The notes under the pieces: generated by a model
Database searches by the model: none
The model's input: the letters and a program-made list of their open reading frames with translations, nothing else
What the model was told of the DNA's origin: nothing
Made by a program: the position numbers and the translations under genes
Assembly (NCBI GenBank): GCA_949361645.1
Contig: OX442426.1
Span: forward strand, 682,001 to 746,000
Length of the DNA stretch: 64,000 nt
Source of the DNA: Spongilla lacustris
Taxonomy: Eukaryota; Porifera; Demospongiae; Spongillida; Spongillidae
Reading direction: 5' to 3'
Part shown: positions 43,394-54,500 of the stretch, piece after piece
How the letters are laid out: the number at the start of each line of letters is the position of its first letter
Position numbering within the stretch: the first letter of the stretch is position 1

Positions 43394-44916
43394 CTATTGC
43401 TCAACCATCACCTGAAGGCAGTTTGAAACACATTTGGTTGCAGGTGAAGGCCTAAAACTGATGGTACAACAGTTAACCAGACAGATGCATATGGTGATGA
43501 TGTGGAGTGACCATGCAGCCCAGGAGGCAACATCGAAGAGGCTGTTTAACTGAGCATCCTCTAGCCTGTCTGAAAGTTGTCTCTGAAAAAACAGTATGAA
43601 ATCATTAGCAGAGAGAGATAGCATCATAAGGCAAAAAACATTGTGATAAAAAATTGAATGGTGTCTTAATACATAAAAATCACTTGAGTTTCAAAAATAG
43701 TTGATAAATAATTGTTTATAAGATATTAGCATGAGAATAAATATGGCGAGGCATACACAATGTATTGAAAAGTCACTGTGAGCTTTGCAATTTCGTCTTC
43801 CAAAATGGAAACAATCTTCCTAATCATACCATGAAGTTTAGGTGATGCCTGCACAGAGAAAAGTATGCGAGGTATGCAGGAAAAGTTATGAATAAGAAAC
43901 CAACATATATGACGAGGGATCTCTCTCCTGAACGAGAACAAGATGGCTCTTCAGTGGGCTCACTTTCTGCTGAAGCCTCTGGGTATGAATCATTATTGAA
44001 ATATACACACACACACACACATAGCATTTGAAGCATAACAACTGACTCCTCTTTTGCCCACGCGATTTTCTAGACACTGCTTTGTCTTCATCCTCCCCCC
44101 TATCTCTCCCCGGAGATGAACACACTCTAACATTGATAGTATACCTCCCTAAAAAGTCACCACTTGCAATATTTCACCATAAGGACATAATTCCATCGTT
44201 CTCTAATGCTAACCTATCACTCTCCAGAGTAAAAATAGTTTCGATGAACCCATGGTCAGTTATGTCTGAAGTATAGCAAGGGAAATAGTATTTCATGTTG
44301 GGCTGCACTGCATGTGGAAAAGATGATCACAGTGGGCTCTTGGAATGTTACATACATGTCTTACCTGGCACTGTAACAGAAAGGTGTCCTGACAAGAGGT
44401 CTTTTGAAATTTTGGCATCCCTGTGCTGAGATCTGATGAAGAGTTCTGGGTGGGGCACAGTGGTGGCTGCCCAGTGCTTCTCACAGCTCCAGACTGGTAC
44501 CCTAGTCTGGTCAGGTGACACAAAGAAGCACGCTGCTCTAATTATAGATGAGACAGGAGGGGGTCCTAAGCGATCAAAAATGATGAGATGAAGTAAAAAG
44601 TTCACCAGTCCACTTCAAAACACTCACTTTCGAAAGAGAACTGTATCGTAACATCAGAATCACGTCTAACGTAAAGCTTGTTCACGATAGGAGAGAACTG
44701 AAAATGTATTGACCAACACACATATAATCAAACCGGCGTTAAAGATTACTCACTGTGGTTTTGTTAGATTTAGATGTTGTATTGTCAGCGTACTGCTTCA
44801 AATCAATTCCCAGACCATAATCGTCCTTGATCGCAACTGACCTGTGAGCAGGTGATGTGGGTGAGATGGGGAGATATGAATGTCTGAAATGGTTAAAGAG
44901 CAGCCTACCTGTCCAT
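43394..44916 (-). CDS. p53-like: p53/p63/p73-family transcription factor
   Basis: Exons on the minus strand: 44916-44909, 44841-44754, 44697-44628, 44565-44365, 44307-44214, 44162-44047, 43978-43905 (end uncertain), 43848-43777 and 43582-43394; about 303 residues from the internal ATG. DNA-binding-domain landmarks: TSKSNKTTFSPIVNKLYV (L1 loop with a K120-equivalent), PPPVSSIIRA, WSCEKHW (zinc C176/H179 equivalents), PELFIR, TIFTLESDSGDFLGRYTI, and NVRVCSSPGRDRGEDEDKA (R273, R280, R282 equivalents). A basic signal RGQKRK follows, then an acidic Ser-rich linker and a predicted helical/coiled-coil tail (LHGMIRKIVSILEDEIAKL). Odd points: the NRRP motif holding R248 is absent and the fourth zinc ligand (C242) reads Asp. 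A 51-bp intron (44213-44163) is needed to avoid an in-frame stop. The C-terminal tail does not obviously match a p53 tetramerisation domain. Confidence 0.85.
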
Positions 44917-45124
44917 GCAGTACTATGAGGGACCAGGCACTGCTACAGGTCTGAGTGTCCTATGTAAGGGAAGGAGACACATACATACTTCTATACAGGT
45001 AAGCAGAATATACTTCAGTATCTGACGTTCAATGTATGCCTAAGGTAATGGGAACTGGTTTTCCATTAACACATTAACTCCCCTCCCTCAATCCCGCCCC
45101 CATGTTCTTGCACATATTTCTTAC

Positions 45125-45484
<360 letters not shown>

Positions 45485-45804
45485 CTTTCGACTTTATTCT
45501 TGGCATGCACCTTTGAAGCCGTTTTATATATAAGTCCTACCTTCATCTCTAGGTACATTTGTAGGCGGGCCTCCCACCTCCCCCCTCTCCTAAATATAGC
45601 TATGACGCGGCGGCAACGAACGTGTCTGTGCCCAGACCCTAAAATGCTTTAAGGATTACATCACCGCTATCACTCGGCGGCGCTATGTTCTGGGTCTGGC
45701 AGACGCTGCACCCCAGAACTGCCAGAAGCTAGCGAAAACACCGAAAATATGCAAAAATAAAACTGGAGACAAAAAGAAGTTGGTGGAGATGGACGCTGGG
45801 CCGG

Positions 45805-45828
45805 GGGGGGGGGGGGGGGGGGGGGGGG
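45805..45828 (+). repeat. Poly-G tract and G-rich end
   Basis: About 24 consecutive G followed by GGAGGGG repeats and CCCCCCTCCCC to 45865. Homopolymers of this length are assembly-error prone; it may also be a transposon terminus. Confidence 0.8.
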
Positions 45829-45884
45829 AGTGGAGGGGAGGGGGAGGGGGGTCCCCCCTCCCCTGCCCGACCAGTTATGAATAA

Positions 45885-46157
45885 ATGAACTTATGTCATT
45901 ATTATGATCAGAGTCATTCAGAGATAATATATACGAGTAGTAAATTCGTGAGTGAAGTTAGCGTTCCGTGCATCCAACTTATACCGTTTTCAGAGGGGGT
46001 TCCTCCAAGAATACAGGCTATTCGTTCTCAACCAACTGTGGAGCAAGCCAAGGAAATGCAGACACTTTATGGCTTGAGAGCTTCAGCTAATAGTCCTATG
46101 TTGGATATACGAGTAAAACTTTACCTGCAGGCAAGTGGCTATATAATTGCATGTTAA
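45885..46157 (+). other. Open frame of unknown nature
   Basis: A 90-codon frame. Its second half (PTVEQAKEMQTLYGLRASAN, then SPMLDIRVKLYL) looks protein-like in composition, and the frame starts near a plausible acceptor (TTTTCAG at 45995). It could be a single exon or a transposon fragment. No family recognised. Confidence 0.25.
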
Positions 46158-46451
46158 AAAAAGAGACTTAAGACTTTCTTCAAATGTCTCAGGAGAATAC
46201 CTGTTGAAGTACTTTATACTCTTCTATTTGGGCCTTACAAATACCTTATTAAAAGTTTGTCCCCAAATTGACTGAAAGGTTGAAGGATTCACCTTTGCAG
46301 TTCATTAACTGACCAGTTTTAAAATTGAATTGTAATACATTCTCGTAATAATCTCCTCATCAACAGTTGGCGTGAAGGAGACAGGAGAAAAGAAAAAAAA
46401 ACAACGGTAACTGCATTCACTGTTGCAACCAGTGTGAAGCCACGTTTTATT

Positions 46452-46606
46452 TTGTGTGTGTATGTGTGTGTATGTGTGTGTATGTGTGTGTATGTGTGTG
46501 TATGTGTGTATGTGTGTGTATGTGTGTGTATGTGCGTGTATGTGTGTGGTGTGTATATGTGTGTGTATGTGTGTGTGAATGTGTGTATGTGTGTGTGTGT
46601 GTGTCG
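46452..46606 (+). repeat. (GTAT/GT)n microsatellite
   Basis: About 150 bp of GTGTGTAT repeats. Confidence 0.95.
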
Positions 46607-46847
46607 AACAGCTCACTTTGGAAGGCTGTTGGAAGCTGGAAGTAGGGGTTTGTTGTTGTTTATGTACTTAAAGCAACAAATACAACACATAGAGCCTAGT
46701 GAAGTATAGTGTGGTGATGAACATGTAGCCTGTTTGTTATAGTGGTTGGCAAATCGTGTATTGTATATTTTGATTTCACCTACTGAAAAACATGAATTTG
46801 TGTCAATCACCATGGAGTAGCTATAAAACAAAAAAAAACTATTATTG

Positions 46848-47116
46848 CCAAAGTGGGATTCACAGGAGGGTCAGCAGCTGCATCTGCTGAAGTCCGAAAG
46901 CGTATTGAAAATTAGTGTGAAAAACTTGCCGGAAATTGGATGCCCTTAGCAGTGGAAGCCTATGGTGCATGGGGCATAGAAGCACATTTGGCCCGCAGGC
47001 TCTACATCAAAACAAACCAGACGATGTCCAGAGTGATTACAAATCTGTATGGTTGTCTGAACATGTCCCTAATTAAGGCCAACTCAAGAGCTATGCTGAG
47101 TAGAAGTGCATTGTAG
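46848..47116 (+). pseudogene. Non-LTR retrotransposon 3' fragment A (degenerate)
   Basis: A translated stretch with one internal stop (after RKRIEN) reads GFTGGSAAASAEVRKRIEN, WMPLAVEAYGAWGIEAH, NLYGCLNMSLIKANSRAML and a terminal stop. It aligns by eye with the C-terminal end of fragment B immediately downstream but is more diverged, so it is an older relic of a related element. Confidence 0.65.
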
Positions 47117-47236
47117 ATTTAGATGCATGATGTAGTTAGTTGTGATGTATGTGTGTATAATAATAATTTTACGTATGTGTGTATAAATATACATGCAGTG
47201 TTAATTGGCACCAAAATAAAAATAAAATTAGAATTA

Positions 47237-47815
47237 AATGGTGGCTTGGCCATGATTTGTCCAGGGGTTCCTTATGCCCACTATGCCCCAGACACTGCAC
47301 TAGACCCTTTAGGCCATCATGCAGTGAGCTGCAGGTGGGGTGGTGACGTAGTGACCCGCCATAATCGGTGAGTTAAGGTGGAGGTTGGTAGCCGATTAAC
47401 ACCGGATCTTAGGCAAACTCACCCAGCTGATGTTTTGGTAGCAGACTGGGAGAGAGGAAGACCAGCTGCGTGGGATGTCACTGTAGCCTCACCACTCACC
47501 CCTGCTGTGCTGAATGAGGCAGGAATGACTGCGGGTGCTGCAGCTGCTGCTAGCGAGCAGCGCAAGCACATTGCCAATGATCCTAAGTGCCAGGAACTAG
47601 GTTGGGTGTGTGTTCCTCTGGCTGTCGAGATGTATGGCAACTGGGGCAGAGAAGCACACACCACTTTTATCCGTCTGGCCACTCGGCTTGCCATCTGTAT
47701 TTCTCTGCCGAAAAGTAAGGTCACTGCTGATCTTTTTGGCAGACTTAGTCTGGTGCTAACTCGTAGCATAGCAAGAGCTATTTTGTCAAGAAGCCTGCCC
47801 CATTCATTTGAGTAG
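47237..47815 (+). pseudogene. Non-LTR retrotransposon 3' fragment B (nuclease-like C-terminal domain)
   Basis: Two frames overlap: first AHYAPDTALDPLGHHAVSC with GGDVVTRHNR (Cys/His motif), then, after a frame change near 47370, TPDLRQTHPADVLVADWERG, RPAAWDVTVASPLTP and the closing LGWVCVPLAVEMYGNWGREA. The H...D...W..GRPAA.DVTV pattern resembles the PD-(D/E)XK-like nuclease domain at the C-terminus of certain invertebrate non-LTR retrotransposons. No reverse transcriptase domain is present; this is a 5'-truncated insertion. From 47820 to 48550 there is AT-rich DNA and a poly-G run (48355-48377) with no gene. Confidence 0.7.
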
Positions 47816-48555
47816 GCTATGTCTGAAACATTAGTTAGGCTTAGGTACTTGCAGTAGTCCATTTAATAAGTAGCTATTATTTAGTGTGCTATTATGGTGT
47901 AATTATTATCAAATGATGTACATGTTCATGTATACATGGATAATAATAATAATTATTATTATTACATAAATTAGAACTACTAATTTTTTTAATTATTATT
48001 AGTCATTTTCATAACATGATACACATATGACATCAATACAGATAAAGGTAAAAACTTATGATGGGGTGGCTTTGCAGCCAGTCCTGCACATGAGGTCAAT
48101 TGGGCTCTGTAGAAGATTGGTTGTTGGTACATGCCTTTGTTGGTGGCATGGATCTGAACCTGGCTGGACTGATGTGGGATTTATTACCAGCTTCCCATCT
48201 GGTTAGTTGATTAGGGGAGCAATGCCTGAGTGTGCATGTGGTGACTGTTGCTCCCCAACTGAAGTTAGGAAGTTCCTACAGGTAGTGGGAATGTCCACCC
48301 CTGGTACTAGTGTAAGGTAGAATTTATATAGCTATGGTTTTTTTTTGTGGGGGATGGGGGGGGGGGGGGGGGGGGGCTAGGGGTTAAGTGGCATGCCCCT
48401 TTGAGGGGTGTGTGTGTGTGGAGCTGCAAGTACCCAGTACACACAAGCAATTAAATAACTCACTCCAACTTCCAACAGCTTTCCAGAGTGAGCTGTTAAT
48501 TACACCCAAAATGTCATGTCCCACTGGGTGCAGCAGTGAATGCAGTTACCATTGT

Positions 48556-50098
48556 TATAGTGGCACAACATACATGCCTACACTCTATAGTGGTACCACA
48601 TACATGCCTACACTACCACATACATGCCTACACTCTATAGTGGTACCACATACATGCCTACACTCTATAGTGGTACCACATACATGCCTACACTCTACAG
48701 TGGTACCACATACATGCCTACACTCTATAGTGGTACCACATACATGCCTACACTCTATAGTGGTACCACATACATGCCTACACTCTATAGTGGTACCACA
48801 TACATGCCTACACTCTACAGTGGTACCACATACATGCCTACACTACCACATACATGCCTACACTCTATAGTGGTACCACATACATGCCTACACTCTATAG
48901 TGGTACCACATACATGTCTACACTCAATAGTAGTACCACATACATGCCTACACTACCACATACATGCCTACACTCTATAGTGGTACCACATACATGCCTA
49001 TACTCTAGAGTGGTACCACATACATGCCTACACTCAATAGTAGTACCACATACATGCCTACACTACCACATACATGCCTACACTCTATAGTGGTACCACA
49101 TACATGCCTATACTCTAGAGTGGTAACACATACATGCCTACACTACCACATACATGCCTACACTCTATAGTGGTACCACATACATGCCTACACTCTATAG
49201 TGGTACCACATACATGCCTACACTCTATAATGGTACCACATACATGCCTACACTCTATAGTGGTACCACATACATGCCTACACTCTATAGTGGTACCACA
49301 TACATGCCTACACTCTATAGAGGTACCACATACATGCCTACACTCTATAGTGGTACCACATACATGCCTACACTCTATAGTGGTACCACATACATGCCTA
49401 CACTCTATAGTGGTACCACATACATGCCTACACTCTATAGTGGTACCACATACATGCCTACACTCTATAGTGGTACCACATACATGCCTACACTCTATAG
49501 TGGTACCACATACATGCCTACACTCTATAATGGTACCACATACATGCCTACACTCTATAGTGGTACCACATACATGCCTACACTCTATAGTGGTACCACA
49601 TACATGCCTACACTCTATAGTGGTACCACATACATGCCTACACTCTATAGTGGTACCACATACATGCCTACACTCTATAGTGGTACCACATACATGCCTA
49701 CACTCTATAGAGGTACCACATACATGCCTACACTCTATAGAGGTAACACATACATGCCTACACTACCACATACATGCCTACACTCTATAGAGGTAACACA
49801 TACATGCCTACACTACCACATACATGCCTACACTCTATAGTGGTACCACATACATGCCTACACTCTATAGTGGTACCACATACATGCCTATACTCTATAG
49901 TGGTACCACATACATGCCTACACTCTATAGTGGTACCACATACATGCCTACACTCTATAGTGGTCTATAGTGGTACCACATACATGCCTACACTCTATAG
50001 TGGTACCACATACATGCCTACACTCTATAGTGGTACCACATACATGCCTACACTCTATAGTGGTACCACATACATGCCTACACTCTATAGTGGTACCA
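48556..50098 (+). repeat. 30-bp minisatellite
   Basis: About 50 copies of a 30-bp unit (TGGTACCACATACATGCCTA then CACTCTATAG) with very few changes; shortened 15-bp units (CACTACCACATACATGCCTA junctions) recur. All forward frames are open (decapeptides YSGTTYMPTL and VPHTCLHSIV), a by-product of the period. High uniformity suggests recent expansion. Confidence 0.97.
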
Positions 50099-51502
50099 TA
50101 TAGGGGGAGGGGCTGTGGTATCCCTCCCACTTTGACCGTTGTATTAACCAAAATGTCATTTTAACCTTACCTTACTTATGGTATAGTGCATGCGGTAACA
50201 TCAGCTCGAGCAGCATTTTACATCGCAAATCCTGTCTCTCACAAAAGTTGAGCATGACGAAGCCATGAACTGATGAACTTGTATGCTTTCTCGAGAGGTT
50301 CCTTCAAGATGGTGCACTATACTTCTCACGTATTGTATTGGTTGCACCAGATGCTTATTAAGAAATAAACATGTATACTGCTCACCACTGAGACAGTGCA
50401 TATATTGAAAGTATCAATGATCTTAAATTTCCCATTGCACCTTAACATGCAAACTTATTCCTTGTCACCATGGATACTATTATGAACAATTGCAGGATGT
50501 AAGTATCTACGAATCTATGATGACTTCCGCATTTTTCATTTGATCCTCAATTGTGATGCCGTTTAATGTGTCTAGAAAGAGTGGAGTGTTCCCTGCATGG
50601 AGAACGGCTTGTGGCAATAACCACACCAAGCTGAGTGACCAAGCTTCATCTGCGTACCCTTTCAGACGTCGACGGCCTTTCTCCTTTGCAGATCGATGGA
50701 TGGATGGATATGTGTTTGTGACTGCTAAACCATCGCAAATGTGTGAATCTTACACATTCCTCGGGATTTTATTCCAAACAGATCGGGGTTTGATCGTTCA
50801 AACCGACGGAAATGAGCACACGCTAATTAAGTTGTACTTATAAGGTTACGTAATTAATTGATTGACATTTATAATTTTGGCCTGCCAGCCCTAGCCGGCC
50901 TAGATCTACAGCAGCCCTGGCACCAATGCAACCACATAATCCATAGTTTTGGTCTGAGCCAGAACCCTCGGGCTCGGAGTTCCCGCTCCGCCTTCTTGTT
51001 CGGCCATCCTGCCGACTATGCCAAGTGTAACGAGACACTACAGCAGCCAAAGTGTTTAATTACTAAGAGAGACATGCATATATACACAGAATAAGGTCAA
51101 AGTACAGTCCAGCTGGAGCTAGCACAAACACGCATGCGTACATACATAGATACAAAAATATATGATGTCATTCGCTACAAAACTAAACAAACAACCGAAA
51201 AATAAGGAGTACTAGCATCATACTTGCAATGCAGTGTGGTATTAAAATGACAGGACAGTTTTATTAAATACGAGATGAAGACAATGTTTAGGTTTTATTT
51301 TTAAAAATAATGGAGTACAAATTTTTTAAGCCTTACCAATTCGATTGTGCATATCAACATAAAGTGTCATGATGTAATTTGTCTTTTATAAAATCATACA
51401 AAAAAGTCTAGTAATTATGTACACAACACAGATACAAGCATAGACACACTTTACAGAACCACACAAGTACTTTCAGCTGAAGCTGCACTCATGGTGTGTG
51501 AA
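50099..51502. other. No supportable gene
   Basis: Unique AT-rich sequence with a 96-codon open frame at 50553-50843 that shows no recognisable motif, and GC-rich patches around 50880-51010. The right part is presumably 3' flank of the Roco gene. Confidence 0.4.
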
Positions 51503-54500
51503 CTACATGTCAGTAGTGTCTATAAAGTACTTAGCACATAACTCTTCCCCCAAAGCAGACTGCCCAACTGCTGGTCTTCTTAGAACATTAACAATTGTAT
51601 TCCAGGCATAAGGCTTGGGACCACATCTTTTCCAAATAGTGAGCACCTGTTCAAATGACTCTAGGCAAGCTTGAGGCTTTGTTGCATTCTCTCTCTGGAT
51701 ACTATCCAGAGTGTCTGCTGACAGTCCTAACTGGATACCAACAGCTCTCCACTTGGCAGGGATCACAGAGGCAACATCATTCATAAGATCTGCCAGAGAT
51801 GGTGGAAGCACCAAGACACCATTACAAGAAAACCATCTCACTACATGTAATGGGTACAGTGCATAAGCTTAATTCTCGTTACATACATACAATACAATCT
51901 AAATAATCATTGCATACATGGTGATTATGAGTTTTTGCTTCCCAACGAGAAACAGAGGACCAAAATTTAGCACCACATGAAATATGGCCAAATGAATCAC
52001 ACTTAACTCACTGAGCAATTAAATGTAAGTAATATTTAACACTAAAAATGTAACATTTACACGTACTGACCTTCCAACTGTGGCATTGCTTGGCTTGCCT
52101 GCTCTGCAGGAGAGGGGACCACACCATTAGGCACTGCAAGACAGAGGTGTGGTTATTCACCTTTAGCCACACCCCTCAACCACCTCACCTTCAACTATAT
52201 CCCGCAGACAAGGTTCTATTTTCAGCCACTCCCCCACCACCACATGCTTCTGGCCACTTACATCCACAATATTCTTATCTCCTCTAAGAAGGGCGTCCTT
52301 TAATAAGGACAGCTCTACCTTAGTGCCATCACAGTGGTCTGAGCTGGCTGGCTTCAGGAGGACAGGAGATCACGTCTAACACCTCCACATGTGGACAGAA
52401 TTCCTCACAAGCCTTCTTGATGACAGCTAGAACATTGTGTGCTAATTCTAGGTACTTGGTGTCTGTCCTGTCAGGTGAGGACATAGCCATGGAGAGGGAC
52501 TGGAACGTCTCACTCATCTCAACAATGGTGGCCACCCCTGTCTTACTAAGCCACTTTATACCCCTGCTCCACACATCACAGCGACGATTGAGCTGAGAAT
52601 GGAGGGGTGTGGCCTGTACTGTGGGGAGTGCAAACTCAAAAGGCAGTCTACGAAGTAGGACATGAAGAAAGCGTGGTGTGAAGAACTGGTCTGTACACTT
52701 GACAATCATGGACCAACCAAAGCTGCCACAGGGAACTGTGGCACTACTTGGCCTACCAACATTGACAAGAGCTGGGTAGAAGAGGAGGGGACCAAGGTCT
52801 GGGCTGGATGAGCCTTCAGGTGCCATGTTTGTATCCACTTGGGATAGGTCGACTGGTTGACACAACTCAAAGTGGATCATAAACTGTGTTATCATTTCAA
52901 TATTGTACTCTGGAAATGCCTTCTCAAGCACTGCTCTGGGTACTATTCCAGTATTGCTGGCTAGTTGGGTATACTCCTTAAGAGAGGGATCTGCAAACAA
53001 AGCTCCATTGACCTTCTTAAGAATGCTCTCTTTGTGAAGGACTATCCAGCTATTAAGGGGGTCTTCAGATGGAACAAAGACAATCAAACCCTTTTCTGAT
53101 AACGTCTTTAAAATTGGAATCATTGGAGGAACATCTGGTGTTATAAGGTGGTCTGGATCAGCCTTTATACGTATGACTAGGTCAGAGAGGGATATGGCAT
53201 CAATATATGAAGGTAGCTTCTCCTTAAAGAAGGCAAGCATCAGGTGACTGTGAATGGGAATTGATGGACACTTACTGATGACATCTTTGTTTACTTCATG
53301 TAACAGGTCCCTGAACTGATCCATTGCATCACTGTATATCTTGGTAAGGTTTAGGGTTACAACCTTCACTAACTTCTGATGACTAATGGCTGTGTTAGCA
53401 GTTGACTGTAGGGTGGTCAGTTTTGTGGTCACCTGCTCTGGTGTTAGCAGGTCAGCATGTGTGCCCACCACTATGACTGATGACTTGTGGGGACACTTGT
53501 GGCACACACCATCAATCATTGCAGACCAGTAATAGAGTTCCCTGGTAATTGCTTTAGAGTCCTTCCGTAGGTCCTGCAGGAGAAGGAAGATGGCTGGACT
53601 GTGGAGGGTGATGGCCTCCAAACATGCAGAGTGGCTGGAGAAGTAGTGGTCATGTCCGGCCAAGTCATAGATAACCATATTGCTGTAGGGACTGTCAACT
53701 TGATGGGGAATGATCCCAGCAGTAAGAGGTTCTACCACATCTTGCCGTCCAAAGACACGCTAAATGAGTTGTTTGCAAACGTGGTTGAAATTACATACTG
53801 TTATGGTGACGTCATGCACACTATATATACAGGCACAATGAGTGCTATCCTAACATCATCTGATGTATTGCGGTGTTGTTGTATGGAGATGATATTCAGG
53901 ATGACCAATTCACACCAAAGGCTAAAATTATATTAACATATACAACGGCAACAGAAATCTAACGTGTCAGAAGTAATTTAGCAATTGCAACAGAACACAT
54001 TTAGTGATTGCAGTTGAATTTAAAAAAAATCTCGATATAATCACTAAATTTGATTACTAAATTTGCTATGTTGCAATTGCTAAATTTGTTCTGCCACAAT
54101 TATTGTACCGCAATCACTAAATTTGTTCTGCCAGTTGCTAAATTTATTCTACCGCCATTGTTAAATTTGTTCTGCTGCAATCGCTAAATTTGTTCTGCTG
54201 CAATCACTAAACTTGTTGTCACAACACTAAATACGTTCTGTTCTGTTGCCATTGCTAAATTTGTTCCGCAGCAATCGCTAAATTTCCTCTGCCACAATTT
54301 TTCTGCCGCAGTCACTGAATTTGTTCTGTCACAGTCCTTAAGTCATTTTGTCCTGCCCCAATCACTATATTATTTCTCTGTCCTATTGCAATTGCAAAAT
54401 TTGTTCCACCGCAATCACTATATTATTTCTCTGTTCTGCCGCAATTGCAAAAATTTGTCCTGCCCCAATCACGGCCGTTTCAATACATTGAAAAGTTGGA

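Noticed and set aside
48556..50098. Regular 30-bp repeats resembling a CRISPR array
   Set aside because: Units are directly adjacent with no unique spacers, and the context is eukaryotic. The same applies to the 25-, 30- and 39-bp arrays elsewhere.
50553..50843. 96-codon + strand open frame
   Set aside because: No recognisable motif, no convincing splice or codon evidence; kept only as a remark.
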